Shown here: piece by piece, positions 7,639 to 17,885 of the stretch
Numbering within the stretch: position 1 is the first letter of the stretch
How the letters are laid out: each line of letters starts with the position of its first letter
Assembly: GCF_030684035.1 (NCBI RefSeq)
Contig: NZ_JAUXPI010000005.1
Span: 1 to 33,629, forward strand
Reading direction: 5' to 3'
DNA length: 33,629 bases
Source of the DNA: Phaeovulum sp.
GTDB lineage: Bacteria; Pseudomonadota; Alphaproteobacteria; Rhodobacterales; Rhodobacteraceae
Program-made: the position numbers and the translations under genes
Notes under the pieces: model-generated
Told to the model about the DNA's origin: nothing
Database searches by the model: none
Seen by the model: only the letters and a program-made list of their open reading frames with translations

Positions 7639-8640
7639 ATGCGCGGGCACGAAAAAATCCAGACCGAGAGGCTTTTGCTGCGACCACTTCGGGGTGCCGA
7701 TGAAGCGGCCTGGGTGGTGGGCTTAAGCGATTTCGAGGTGGCAAAGTGGCTTGCGGCACCGCCCTTTCCCTATACGCCCGCCGATTTTTGCAGTTTCCTT
7801 GCGACCGCAGAACCCGGCAGCCACTGGGCAATCGAAGACGCGACAGGGGTTTGCGGCGGCATCAGCCTTGCGCCGCACCTTGGCTATTGGCTGACACCGC
7901 GCGCGCAGGGCCGCGGTTACGCTACCGAGGCCGCCCGCGCCGTGCTTGCCGCGCATTTTGCGCGCCCCGAGGCGGGCGCGCTGAAATCGGGTTATTTCGA
8001 GGGCAACACCGCTTCGGCCCGGGTTCTTGAAAAACTTGGTTTCAGCGAAATTTCGCGTGGTCCGGAGCCGAGCCGCCCGCTTGGCCGCGTGTTGGCGCAT
8101 GTCACCCAAGGGCTGACGCGTGAAGCCTGGGCGGCGGCCAACCCTTTCACCCTCACCACCCGGCGCCTTGTGCTTGACCCGGTGACCGGGGCGGATGCCG
8201 TCGCGATCCGCCGCATCGTCACCGATCCGCGCGTCGGCCGGATGCTTTTCGTGTTTTCGCCCACACTTACCGAGGCCGAGGCGCTCGGCGTTACCCGAAG
8301 CTGGCGCTGGACCGGAACCCCGCCGTTCCGGCTGGCGCTGCGGCGTGGCGAAGAATTCGTTGGCGCGATCGGGTTGAAATCGCTCGTTGACCCGGAGATC
8401 TATTATTTCCTTGCGCCCGAGCTGCACGGGCAGGGCCTGATGTCCGAGGTCTTGCCCTGCTTCATCGATGCCATCACCGCGCGTTTCGGGCTGGCCCGGC
8501 TGACCGCGAAGGTGTTCACCGACAACCCGGCCTCGGCACATTTGCTTGCGCAAAACGGCTTTCGCCCCGGCCCCACGTCGCAGATCACCTCGCCTGCACG
8601 AAGCACCCCGACGCCTGTCTGCGTCTTCATCCGCCCCTGA
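7639..8640 (+). CDS. Tandem double-domain GNAT acetyltransferase
   Basis: 333 residues from the ATG at 7639. Two complete Acetyltransf_3-like domains are joined head to tail. Domain 1 (about residues 5-155) starts IQTERLLLRPLRGADEA, has motif A in TPRAQGRGYATEAARAVL and ends NTASARVLEKLGF. Domain 2 (about 170-333) starts TLTTRRLVLDPVTGADA, has motif A in APELHGQGLMSEVLPCF and ends NPASAHLLAQNGF. Both keep the Q/R-x-x-G-x-G/A type acetyl-CoA loop (QGRGYA; HGQGLM). The usual GNAT protein is 150-190 residues, so this is a fusion or internal duplication. It lies 4 bp after another GNAT gene and ahead of obgE. Substrates are unknown. Confidence 0.87.
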   Translation: MRGHEKIQTERLLLRPLRGADEAAWVVGLSDFEVAKWLAAPPFPYTPADFCSFLATAEPGSHWAIEDATGVCGGISLAPHLGYWLTPRAQGRGYATEAARAVLAAHFARPEAGALKSGYFEGNTASARVLEKLGFSEISRGPEPSRPLGRVLAHVTQGLTREAWAAANPFTLTTRRLVLDPVTGADAVAIRRIVTDPRVGRMLFVFSPTLTEAEALGVTRSWRWTGTPPFRLALRRGEEFVGAIGLKSLVDPEIYYFLAPELHGQGLMSEVLPCFIDAITARFGLARLTAKVFTDNPASAHLLAQNGFRPGPTSQITSPARSTPTPVCVFIRP

Positions 8641-8740
8641 GCCACGCCGTGAGAAATCGCGCGGCTCGATTGCTGCCAGCCGTTGCGTTTTCGCGCTGGC
8701 CTTGAACAAAACCTCCGCAGGCTCTATCGCCTGCTTCTGA

Positions 8741-10887
<2,147 letters not shown>

Positions 10888-10890
10888 AGG

Positions 10891-10938
10891 CCGGGGGTTT
10901 CACACCCCCGGACCCCCCGTGGGGTATTTGGCGTTGAA
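10891..10938. repeat. Intergenic palindromic repeat, family A, copy 2 (between convergent proB and tyrS)
   Basis: Reverse-oriented copy of the element at 4806-4852. It begins with the perfect hairpin CCGGGGGT (10891-10898), loop TTCAC, ACCCCCGG (10904-10911), followed by a second small stem ACCCC/GGGGT (10912-10925) and the shared tail whose reverse complement is TTCAACGCCAAATACCCC. It fills nearly the whole gap between the proB stop (10887) and the tyrS stop (10950), so in this place it could act as a bidirectional terminator although no T-run follows. Confidence 0.75.
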
Positions 10939-10949
10939 GATGACGCGTT

Positions 10950-12200
10950 TTAGCCGAGTGTGACCAGCGCGTGGCGCTTGCGGCCTGCGGTCAGCTTGAC
11001 CGGCGCGGCAAGATCGGCGGCGGTGAACAGCCGGCCGGCATCGGCGGCGGCCGCGTCGTTCACCCGCAGCCCGCCTTCCGCGATCAGCCGCTTGGCGTCC
11101 TTGCCCGATTTGGCAAGCCCGGCGCGCACCACCATCTGCGCCAGGCTGATGCCTTCGCCGATCTCGCCCGGATCGAGCGACAGCGTCGGCAGATCCTCGC
11201 CCACGCCGCCATGTTCGAACACCTCGCGGGCCGTTGCCTCGGCGGCCATGGCCGCTTCCCGACCGTGCAGAAGTGCTGTCACCTCATTGGCGAGGGAGAT
11301 CTTGGCCAGGTTGATCTCGGCCCCTGCCAGTGCGCCGAGCCGCGCGCATTCCGCCAATGGCAATTCGGTATAAAGCTTCAGGAACCGGCCCACATCGGCA
11401 TCGGTGGTGTTGCGCCAGAATTGCCAGAATTCGTAGGGTTTCAGCAGTTCGGCATTCAGCCAGACCGCGCCCGAAAGGCTCTTGCCCATCTTCTTGCCGT
11501 CCGAGGTGGTCAGCAAGGGCGAGGTCAGGCCCCAGATCTCGGCATCAAGCACCCTCCGGGTGAGGTCGATACCGTTGACGATGTTGCCCCACTGGTCTGA
11601 ACCGCCCATTTGCAGCCGGCAGCCATGACGGCGGTAAAGCTCCAGAAAATCATAGGCTTGCAGAATCATGTAGTTGAATTCGAGGAAGGAAAGCGATTGC
11701 TCGCGGTCGATGCGCGATTTCACCGATTCAAAGGCCAGCATCCGGTTGACCGAGAAATGCCGCCCGATGTCGCGCAGAAAGTCGAGGTAATTGAGCCCGT
11801 CAAGCCATTCGGCGTTGTTGAGCATGATCGCATCGTCAGGCCCCTCGCCAAAGCGGACATAGTTGGCGAACACCGCGCGAATACCTGCAATGTTGGCGTC
11901 GATCTGCGCGGGTGTCAGCAGCGGGCGTTCCTCGGCGCGAAAGCTGGGGTCGCCCACCCTGGTCGTACCGCCGCCCATCAGCACGATCGGCTTGTGCCCG
12001 GTCTTTTGCAGCCAGCGCAGCATCATGATCTGGATCAGGCTGCCGACATGCAGCGAGCGCGCGGTGGCATCAAAACCGATGTAGGCGGGCACCACACCGG
12101 CCAGCAGCGCCTCGTCGAGCCCCTGATAATCGGTGCAATCGGCCAGAAAGCCGCGCTCGATCATCACCCGCATGAAATCCGATTTTGCATGGTAGGTCAT
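10950..12200 (-). CDS. tyrS: Tyrosyl-tRNA synthetase
   Basis: 416 residues from the ATG at 12200. The class I signatures are HVGS (residues 51-54, in [15 protein letters not shown]) and a KMSKS-type [10 protein letters not shown]. The tyrosine pocket [14 protein letters not shown] is present, and the C-terminal S4-like RNA-binding domain ([22 protein letters not shown]) is complete. The open frame extends to 12263 but that part overlaps the divergent gene's start region and is not TyrS-like. It is transcribed divergently from the AnmK-like gene with 61 bp between start codons, and it converges on proB across a palindromic repeat. Confidence 0.97.
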   Translation of the reverse strand: MTYHAKSDFMRVMIERGFLADCTDYQGLDEALLAGVVPAYIGFDATARSLHVGSLIQIMMLRWLQKTGHKPIVLMGGGTTRVGDPSFRAEERPLLTPAQIDANIAGIRAVFANYVRFGEGPDDAIMLNNAEWLDGLNYLDFLRDIGRHFSVNRMLAFESVKSRIDREQSLSFLEFNYMILQAYDFLELYRRHGCRLQMGGSDQWGNIVNGIDLTRRVLDAEIWGLTSPLLTTSDGKKMGKSLSGAVWLNAELLKPYEFWQFWRNTTDADVGRFLKLYTELPLAECARLGALAGAEINLAKISLANEVTALLHGREAAMAAEATAREVFEHGGVGEDLPTLSLDPGEIGEGISLAQMVVRAGLAKSGKDAKRLIAEGGLRVNDAAAADAGRLFTAADLAAPVKLTAGRKRHALVTLG

Positions 12201-12261
12201 GGCGGCTTGTCCCTTGCATCCTGCCTGCCCTATACCGGGGCGGGGCGACGAGGAAAAGGCC

Positions 12262-13245
12262 ATGTTGCAGAGCGGTGCGGTCTGGGCGGTCGGGGTGGTG
12301 CCGCAGGCAGAGCCCGCCGGGCTCGTGGCGGCAATGCTGCGGAGCGATGGCGCAAGCGTGCTCGGCTTCGGGCGGCAGGGTTTTCGCGTTTGGAGCGGCG
12401 CGGAATGCGCGGTGCTGCGGGCGGCCGCGCCCGCCGCCGCCGAAGTGGTTGAAACTGCCGCGGCCGAGCTTCTGAGCGGCTTTCCCGAGGCGGAGATTGT
12501 CGGCTTTCGAGGGCCGCGCCTGGCGGGCAGCGAGGCAGGCTCCGGCGCGGTTCTGGCCGCGGTTCTGGGCTGCCCGGTGGTTTCGGATTTTCGCTCCAGC
12601 GACCGCCATCTGGGCGGTCTGGGCGGCCCGCTGACGCCGTTCTTTCACCACGCGCTGGCGCGGTTCATCGGCGCGCGCGCGCCGCTGGCCTTTCTTACGC
12701 TCGGTGCCCACGCGGCGCTTTCCTGGGTCGATCCGGCTGAACCCGGCCCCGAGGTTCCCGGCGCATGTGTGGCTTTTGATGCCGGGCCTGCCGCGCCCGT
12801 TGGCCCCAGCACGGGCGCGCCGAACCTCAAGGCCGTGGCGCGGATGCTGGCAGCGCCCTACTTTCTGCGGATGCCGCCGAAAGCGCTCGGTCCTGCCGAT
12901 GCGGCGGCGCTGGCCCAGGCGCTTGGCCGCCGCGCCACCCTTGCCACCCGCGTCGAGGCCACTGCCGCCTCGGTTGCGCGCGGTTTCGAACATTTCCCGC
13001 AAGCGCCGACACGTCTGCTGCTTGCCGGTGCCGGGCGCGCCAATCCGGCGCTGATGGCGCGCCTCGCGGCGTTGCTCCCCTCGGCCGTGGAAACCGTCGA
13101 TGCGGCGGGCCTGCCCGGTGGTGCATTGGCCGCCGCCGCCTGTGCCCATCTCGCGCTTCGCGTGGCGCGCGGCTTGCCCACCTCGGGCCCGCGCACGACC
13201 GGCGTTGCGGCGCTTGTGGGGGGCGGCCAGATCGACCGACCCTGA
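12262..13245 (+). CDS. AnmK-like protein lacking the active-site motifs (probable pseudo-enzyme)
   Basis: 327 residues from the ATG at 12262 (GAGGAAAAGG upstream). The scaffold is that of anhydro-N-acetylmuramic acid kinase: [25 protein letters not shown] at 105-129, [20 protein letters not shown], and the C-terminal [19 protein letters not shown]. The functional motifs are altered. The N-terminal MSGTSxDGxD becomes [10 protein letters not shown] (13-22), the GFHGQT/HR-type motif becomes GFRGPRLAG (81-89), NxGGxANxT becomes TLGAHAALS (146-154), FDTGPxNxxxD becomes [12 protein letters not shown] (172-183), and GGGxxN becomes AGAGRAN. The loop carrying D..G..A..G after FDTGP is missing, which explains why it is about 40 residues shorter than usual. 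No stop or frameshift interrupts it. Active AnmK recycles cell-wall anhydro-MurNAc; this one should not bind ATP and sugar normally. Confidence 0.8.
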   Translation: MLQSGAVWAVGVVPQAEPAGLVAAMLRSDGASVLGFGRQGFRVWSGAECAVLRAAAPAAAEVVETAAAELLSGFPEAEIVGFRGPRLAGSEAGSGAVLAAVLGCPVVSDFRSSDRHLGGLGGPLTPFFHHALARFIGARAPLAFLTLGAHAALSWVDPAEPGPEVPGACVAFDAGPAAPVGPSTGAPNLKAVARMLAAPYFLRMPPKALGPADAAALAQALGRRATLATRVEATAASVARGFEHFPQAPTRLLLAGAGRANPALMARLAALLPSAVETVDAAGLPGGALAAAACAHLALRVARGLPTSGPRTTGVAALVGGGQIDRP

Positions 13246-13265
13246 CCCCCTTGCGCCTGCTTTAG

Positions 13266-13288
13266 GACAAATATCCCCGCCGGAGGCG
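13266..13288. repeat. Intergenic repeat, family B, short copy
   Basis: GACAAATATCCCCGCCGGAG followed by GCG, 20 bp after the AnmK-like stop. The same string with two extra C residues occurs at 30643-30667 between eno and the J-domain gene. No partner half (AGGATATTT) is visible upstream here, so this copy is a half element. Confidence 0.65.
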
Positions 13289-13373
13289 CTTTGCCTTGTG
13301 CTTGCGCCCCCCGGCGATATGTTCCATGAAACACCCGAAGATGCGCCCCGGCGCCCGAATGATGGCGGAAATC

Positions 13374-14348
13374 ATGCTCGATCAGAACGCAAAACCCACC
13401 GAGGATATTTCGGTCCGCGACACCTTCGGCATCGACACCGAGATGAAGGTGCGCGGCTTTGCCGAGCGTTCCGAACGCGTGCCCGCACTTGATGAGACAT
13501 ACAAATTCGACCCCGACACCACGCTCGCGATCCTCGCGGGCTTTGCCTACAACCGCCGGGTGATGATTCAGGGCTATCACGGCACCGGAAAATCGACCCA
13601 TATCGAACAGGTGGCGGCACGGCTCAACTGGCCCTGCGTGCGGGTGAACCTTGATAGCCACGTTTCCCGCATCGACCTCATTGGCAAGGACGCGATCAAG
13701 CTGGTCGATGGCAAGCAGGTGACGGTGTTTCACGAAGGCATCCTGCCCTGGGCGCTGCGCAACCCCACCGCGATCGTGTTCGACGAATATGACGCGGGCC
13801 GCGCCGATGTGATGTTCGTGATCCAGCGGGTGCTGGAAGCCGATGGCAAGCTTACCCTGCTCGATCAGAACGAGATCATCACCCCGAACCCCTATTTCCG
13901 GCTCTTTGCCACCTCGAACACCGTCGGGCTTGGCGATACCACCGGGCTTTACCACGGCACGCAGCAGATCAACCAGGGCCAGATGGACCGCTGGTCACTG
14001 GTCGCCACGCTGAACTACCTTTCGCATGATGCCGAGGTGGCGATCGTGCTTTCCAAGAACCCGCATTACAACACCGACAAGGGCCGCAAGACGATTTCCC
14101 AGATGGTGCATGTGGCCGACCTCACGCGCACCGCCTTCATGAACGGCGATCTTTCCACCGTCATGTCGCCCCGCACCGTCATCACCTGGGCACAGAACGC
14201 CGAGATCTTCCGCAACGTGGGCTACGCCTTCCGCCTGACGTTCCTGAACAAATGCGACGAGCTGGAGCGCAAGATGGTGGCCGAGATCTACCAGCGCTTG
14301 TTCGACGAGGAACTGCCGGAGAGCGCGGCAAGCCAAAGCATGAAGTGA
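13374..14348 (+). CDS. cobS: Cobaltochelatase subunit CobS (AAA+ ATPase)
   Basis: 324 residues from the ATG at 13374. CobS forms a ring with CobT that drives CobN-dependent cobalt insertion into hydrogenobyrinate a,c-diamide in aerobic cobalamin synthesis. Walker A is GYHGTGKST (67-75) and Walker B is [28 protein letters not shown] and NQGQMDRW are highly typical of CobS. In-frame ATGs also exist at 13329, 13359 and 13362; none has a convincing ribosome binding site, and 13374 was preferred because GGCGGAAA precedes it and the conserved part ([15 protein letters not shown]) begins soon after. The partner cobT is not adjacent: a low-GC gap and two minus-strand genes intervene. cobN is not in the window. 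Confidence 0.95.
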   Translation: MLDQNAKPTEDISVRDTFGIDTEMKVRGFAERSERVPALDETYKFDPDTTLAILAGFAYNRRVMIQGYHGTGKSTHIEQVAARLNWPCVRVNLDSHVSRIDLIGKDAIKLVDGKQVTVFHEGILPWALRNPTAIVFDEYDAGRADVMFVIQRVLEADGKLTLLDQNEIITPNPYFRLFATSNTVGLGDTTGLYHGTQQINQGQMDRWSLVATLNYLSHDAEVAIVLSKNPHYNTDKGRKTISQMVHVADLTRTAFMNGDLSTVMSPRTVITWAQNAEIFRNVGYAFRLTFLNKCDELERKMVAEIYQRLFDEELPESAASQSMK

Positions 14349-14665
14349 TGGATAAGCGCTCGGGGCTGACTGTTGGTATCGTCCCCGAGCAACCCTGCCT
14401 TGCCATGAAAACTCGGCCGTCAGGCTAATTCTTTGCGCGCCAACACGCGCCCCCAGAACCGAGAACCCGAGTCAATAGACTGGGATTTTTGAGGCCGGGC
14501 ACACTATGATGTTTACAAGATAGTCCACTGCGACCCCCTTTCTGCGCCACATGTGACGCTGCGACCGAAGTAAAATCTGGCAGCACGTTTCAAGTAGCCA
14601 GATGCAAGATGGGGTCGGCTACCCGCTCTTTGATCCTCTGCAACAACTTAAAGCCGATCTGCCAG
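14349..14665. other. Gene-free, lower-GC stretch between cobS and a DUF1801 gene
   Basis: No open frame with coding character was found. By hand count 14461-14520 is 28/60 G+C and 14521-14640 is 67/120, against roughly two thirds in the neighbouring genes. It contains a direct repeat CTGCGACC (14528-14535 and 14559-14566), a 7-bp inverted repeat ATCTGGC/GCCAGAT (14575-14581, 14597-14603) and AGTC-AATA-GACT near 14471. This could be a remnant of a mobile element or of a lost gene; I cannot name one. Confidence 0.5.
14358..14390 (+). terminator. Possible terminator after cobS
   Basis: GCTCGGGG (14358-14365) pairs perfectly with CCCCGAGC (14383-14390) around a 17-base loop, 10 bp after the cobS stop. 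There is no T-run, so it may simply stabilise the 3' end. Confidence 0.4.
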
Positions 14666-15145
14666 TCAGAACATCCGCGCGCCGGGCATGGCAAAGGCCT
14701 GCCGCAGCCAGTCGCGGAATTGCGCTTCATCGAAGCCATTCTCGAATATGTGCAGATAGCGCAGGTTCGGCACCTTGGAAGGCTCGGGCGGCAGCGGCGC
14801 AAGCGCGGTGCCCTTGAAGAACGACACTTTCACATAGCCCGCCACGCAGGCGAGGCTGAGCATCCAGCCTTGCCCCTCCAGCCCCCAGAAGGGCGCGTTC
14901 CAGCGCACTGCCTTGCACACCTGCGGCACCTCGGCGGCGATCAGCGCATCGATCCGCGCGCCTACCGCGCGTTTCCAGCCCGGCATGGCGGCGATATAGG
15001 CCTGCACCGGCGCATCACCATCAGCCTTAGCGATCTGCGGATTGCCCCCGGTCAAAAGCCGCACCTCGCCGGGGGCAAGCGGCGGCAGCGGCACCTTGGG
15101 CTTCCACGCCTTGCGCGCGGGCCTGGCGGGCGGGGTTTCGGTCAT
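14666..15145 (-). CDS. DUF1801 (YdhG-like) domain protein
   Basis: 159 residues. After a Pro/Lys-rich start (TETPPARPARKAWKPKVP) comes a single domain of the DUF1801 type: VQAYIAAMPGWKRAVGARID, then VRWNAPFWGLEGQGWMLSL and YVKVSFFKGTALAPLPP, the three conserved blocks of that family. The biochemical function is unknown to me. It is encoded against the cobS-cobT direction together with the FMN reductase gene upstream of it, 105 bp away across a hairpin. The last residues PGARMF end at a TGA at 14666. Confidence 0.75.
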   Translation of the reverse strand: MTETPPARPARKAWKPKVPLPPLAPGEVRLLTGGNPQIAKADGDAPVQAYIAAMPGWKRAVGARIDALIAAEVPQVCKAVRWNAPFWGLEGQGWMLSLACVAGYVKVSFFKGTALAPLPPEPSKVPNLRYLHIFENGFDEAQFRDWLRQAFAMPGARMF

Positions 15146-15207
15146 CTCGATTCGCTGTGTTGGCCGGTGTCTCTTCGGCCTTCATAGCGCAAGCAGCGGC
15201 CAGCGTC

Positions 15208-15236
15208 TGCCCCGGCACCTTGCGGCAGCCGGGGCA
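15208..15236 (-). terminator. Possible terminator after the FMN reductase gene
   Basis: A perfect 9-bp stem, TGCCCCGGC (15208-15216) and GCCGGGGCA (15228-15236) with an 11-base loop, lies 14 bp beyond the stop at 15251. No T-run follows on the minus strand. Confidence 0.45.
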
Positions 15237-15250
15237 TTCGCTTTGCCAGA

Positions 15251-15859
15251 TCAGGCGGCCTTCGCGGCGTCAGCGGCGGCGCGCGCGGATTTCGTGGCCC
15301 TGGCCCACCAGATGATGTCATCGAGCAGCGATTTCGCCGATGCGCCGATCGCGCCTTCAATGTCGGCCAGTTTGCCCGAGCCGCCAAAACCCGGATGCAC
15401 CTTGAAGAAATCGGCACCGCCGATCAGCACCGAATGGCGCACCGGCACCATCTGCAACTCAACCCCGATGGTGCGCAGGTGCTGCACCGCAGAGGTGCCG
15501 CCCATCGAACCATAGGCGATGGCCCCCATCGGCTTGCGGTTCCATTCGACATAGGCCTGATCGAGCGCATTCTTCAGCACGGCGCTGATCGAGCGGTTGT
15601 ATTCGGCCACCACGAAAATGTAACCATCAAATTCCGCAAGCTTTTTCTGCCATTTTTGAGCAATGGCGTTTTGCGTCGGTGCCCAGGCGTTTGAGGCAAC
15701 CTCGTCGAAGAACGGCATCGGATAATCGCGCAGGTCGAGCACCTCAACCTCGATATCGCCGCGCGCTTTCGCCTGCGCTTCGATCCAGCGGGTGGGAATG
15801 TCGGCAAAGCGCGTCGGCCGCGTCGAGCCGGTGATGATGGCAATCTTCGGTTTGGTCAT
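15251..15859 (-). CDS. NADPH-dependent FMN reductase / flavodoxin-fold quinone reductase
   Basis: 202 residues from the ATG at 15859, which has GGAGG 5 bp upstream; the open frame extends further but without family similarity. The flavodoxin-like fold is recognised from [21 protein letters not shown] (FMN phosphate loop), [20 protein letters not shown] (the P/A-E-Y-N segment) and [15 protein letters not shown]. Relatives reduce FMN, quinones, chromate or azo dyes using NADPH; the natural substrate cannot be inferred. It is transcribed divergently from cobT (160 bp between starts) and heads towards the DUF1801 gene. The C-terminus is Ala-rich and of no obvious role. Confidence 0.88.
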   Translation of the reverse strand: MTKPKIAIITGSTRPTRFADIPTRWIEAQAKARGDIEVEVLDLRDYPMPFFDEVASNAWAPTQNAIAQKWQKKLAEFDGYIFVVAEYNRSISAVLKNALDQAYVEWNRKPMGAIAYGSMGGTSAVQHLRTIGVELQMVPVRHSVLIGGADFFKVHPGFGGSGKLADIEGAIGASAKSLLDDIIWWARATKSARAAADAAKAA

Positions 15860-16019
15860 GGAAGCCTCCGGGTTGATGAATGAACTCCCGACCGATATTG
15901 GCCCCTGCCACGCTGCACACAATGCGCCACCGCGCGCAGATATGGTGCAGCTGCGCACAAGCCGCGCATCTTGCCCGCCCGCCCTTGCCGAGGCTGGCGC
16001 GGGGTGCTTAATCTGGCGC

Positions 16020-17885
16020 ATGATGAAACCCAGCGACAACCCCGCCGACCCGTTCAAGAAGGCGCTTGCCGATGTTACGCGCACGCTTGCCGACGCGCCT
16101 GAACTGACGGTCACCTTCTCGGTCGATCCGCCCGGCAACGTGGGCGAAACCATGCGGCTGCCGCAGGTTTCGCGCCGCATGAGCCGTGACGAGGTGCTTT
16201 TGGCGCGCGGCACCGCCGATGCCTTCGCGCTGCGCCGACGCCACCATGACGATGCCACCTACGCGCGCTACACGCCGCAGGGGCCGATGGCGCGCGACCT
16301 TTACGAGGCGATGGAACATGCGCGCTGCGAGGCGCTGGGCGCGCGCGACATGCCCGGAACGCTCTCGAACATCGACGCCAAGATCGCGCATGAGGCAGAG
16401 CGCAAGGGCTATGGCCAGGTGCGTGACCAATCCGAAGCGCCGCTGTCGGTGGCTGCGGGCTACCTTGTGCGCGAACTGGGCACCCGCCACCCGCTGCCTG
16501 CCGCCGCTGCCCATATGACCAACCTCTGGCGCCCCTTCATCGAGGAACAGGCCGGGGGCACGCTGGAGGGCATCGCCGATGCGCTGGCCGATCAGGCCGC
16601 CTTCGCGCGCCTCGCGCGGCGGGTGATCGCCGATCTTGGCTATGGCGAGGAACTGGGCGACGACCCCGACAAGCAGGATGACGAGGCAGACGAAAACGCC
16701 GAACAAGATGAGGAAGCGGGCGACAATCAGTCCCGCGACCAGTCGGATGACGAAAGCGAGGCGAGCGCCGAGCGCAGTCAGGAAGACCAGCAGGACGCGA
16801 CCCAGACCACGGTCAGCATGGACGACATGGCCGATGCCGAAATGTCGGAAGAGGCCGAATTGCCCGAGCCCGAGGCACCGCCAGAGCCGCCCGCGCCCGC
16901 ACCGCATTCCGCCGCCGACCCCAATTACAAGGTCTTTGCCACCGAGTTTGACGAAGAGATCAAGGCCGAGGAACTCGCCGACCCGGTAGAACTCGAGCGG
17001 CTTCGCGCCTATCTCGACCAGCAACTGGAGCCGCTGAAGGGTGCCGTCAGCCGGCTTGCGAACAAGTTGCAGCGCCGCTTGCAGGCGCAACAGAACCGCG
17101 CCTGGGAGTTCGACCTTGAGGAAGGCACGCTTGATGCCGGGCGGCTTGCGCGGGTGGTTGCCAACCCGACGACCCCGCTCAGCTTCAAGATCGAGAAGGA
17201 TACCGAATTCCGCGATACCTGCGTGACCTTGCTGCTGGATAACTCCGGCTCGATGCGCGGTCGGCCGATTTCCATCGCCGCGATCTGCGCCGATGTGCTG
17301 GCACGCACGCTGGAGCGGTGTCAGGTCAAGGTGGAAATCCTCGGCTTCACCACCCGCGCTTGGAAAGGCGGGCAAAGCCGCGAACGTTGGCTCAATGGCG
17401 GCCGCCCGCAGCAGCCGGGGCGGCTCAATGACCTGCGCCACATCATCTACAAGGCGGCCGATGCGCCGTGGCGGCGGGTGCGCAACAACCTTGGCCTGAT
17501 GATGAAAGAGGGCCTGTTGAAGGAAAACATCGACGGCGAGGCGCTGGAATGGGCGCACCGGCGGCTGGTGGGGCGGCACGAGGCGCGCAAGATCCTCATG
17601 GTCATTTCCGATGGTGCGCCGGTGGACGATTCAACCTTGTCGGTCAACGCCGCGAATTATCTGGAAAAGCACCTGCGCGACGTGATCTTCATGGTGGAAA
17701 AGCGTAAATCGGTCGAATTGATCGCCATCGGCATCGGCCATGACGTGACCCGCTATTACCAGCGCGCGGTGACGATTACCGATGTCGAACAGCTTGCGGG
17801 GGCAATGACCGAACAGCTTGCGTCGCTGTTCGACAGCGACCCGAGGGCTCGGGCAAGACTGTTGGGTATCAAGAAAGTCAGTTGA
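16020..17885 (+). CDS. cobT: Cobaltochelatase subunit CobT (VWA domain)
   Basis: 621 residues from the first of two consecutive ATGs at 16020/16023. The N-terminal half is helical; a highly acidic linker (about 215-305: [19 protein letters not shown] and similar) follows, and a von Willebrand A domain occupies the C-terminal third. The MIDAS motif is DNSGSMRG starting at D407, with a further metal-site region around D531 (ISDGAPVDD). CobT works with CobS as the AAA+/VWA motor for CobN. The MIDAS residues and length agree with active CobT. The pepP ATG overlaps its TGA by one base (TGATG), so coupling is likely. Upstream lies a divergent FMN reductase gene instead of cobS. Confidence 0.95.
   Translation: MMKPSDNPADPFKKALADVTRTLADAPELTVTFSVDPPGNVGETMRLPQVSRRMSRDEVLLARGTADAFALRRRHHDDATYARYTPQGPMARDLYEAMEHARCEALGARDMPGTLSNIDAKIAHEAERKGYGQVRDQSEAPLSVAAGYLVRELGTRHPLPAAAAHMTNLWRPFIEEQAGGTLEGIADALADQAAFARLARRVIADLGYGEELGDDPDKQDDEADENAEQDEEAGDNQSRDQSDDESEASAERSQEDQQDATQTTVSMDDMADAEMSEEAELPEPEAPPEPPAPAPHSAADPNYKVFATEFDEEIKAEELADPVELERLRAYLDQQLEPLKGAVSRLANKLQRRLQAQQNRAWEFDLEEGTLDAGRLARVVANPTTPLSFKIEKDTEFRDTCVTLLLDNSGSMRGRPISIAAICADVLARTLERCQVKVEILGFTTRAWKGGQSRERWLNGGRPQQPGRLNDLRHIIYKAADAPWRRVRNNLGLMMKEGLLKENIDGEALEWAHRRLVGRHEARKILMVISDGAPVDDSTLSVNAANYLEKHLRDVIFMVEKRKSVELIAIGIGHDVTRYYQRAVTITDVEQLAGAMTEQLASLFDSDPRARARLLGIKKVS

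Noticed and set aside
8717-8736. Hairpin GCAGGC/GCCTGC ahead of obgE as a terminator
   Set aside because: Only 6 bp of stem and no T-run, and it would separate genes that look like one transcription unit; not strong enough to list.
12207-12236. Promoter TTGTCC-18-TATACC for the AnmK-like gene
   Set aside because: Hexamers are weak and the 61-bp divergent gap must hold two promoters; plausible but not supportable beyond chance.
12262-13245. Electron-transfer flavoprotein or other unrelated protein for the gene divergent from tyrS
   Set aside because: The order of blocks (VVSDFR...GG.GGPL.PFFH, then a strand with Trp, FD.GP, RMPPK, GFEH, TTGVAA..GGG) fits AnmK throughout, and no flavoprotein motif is present.
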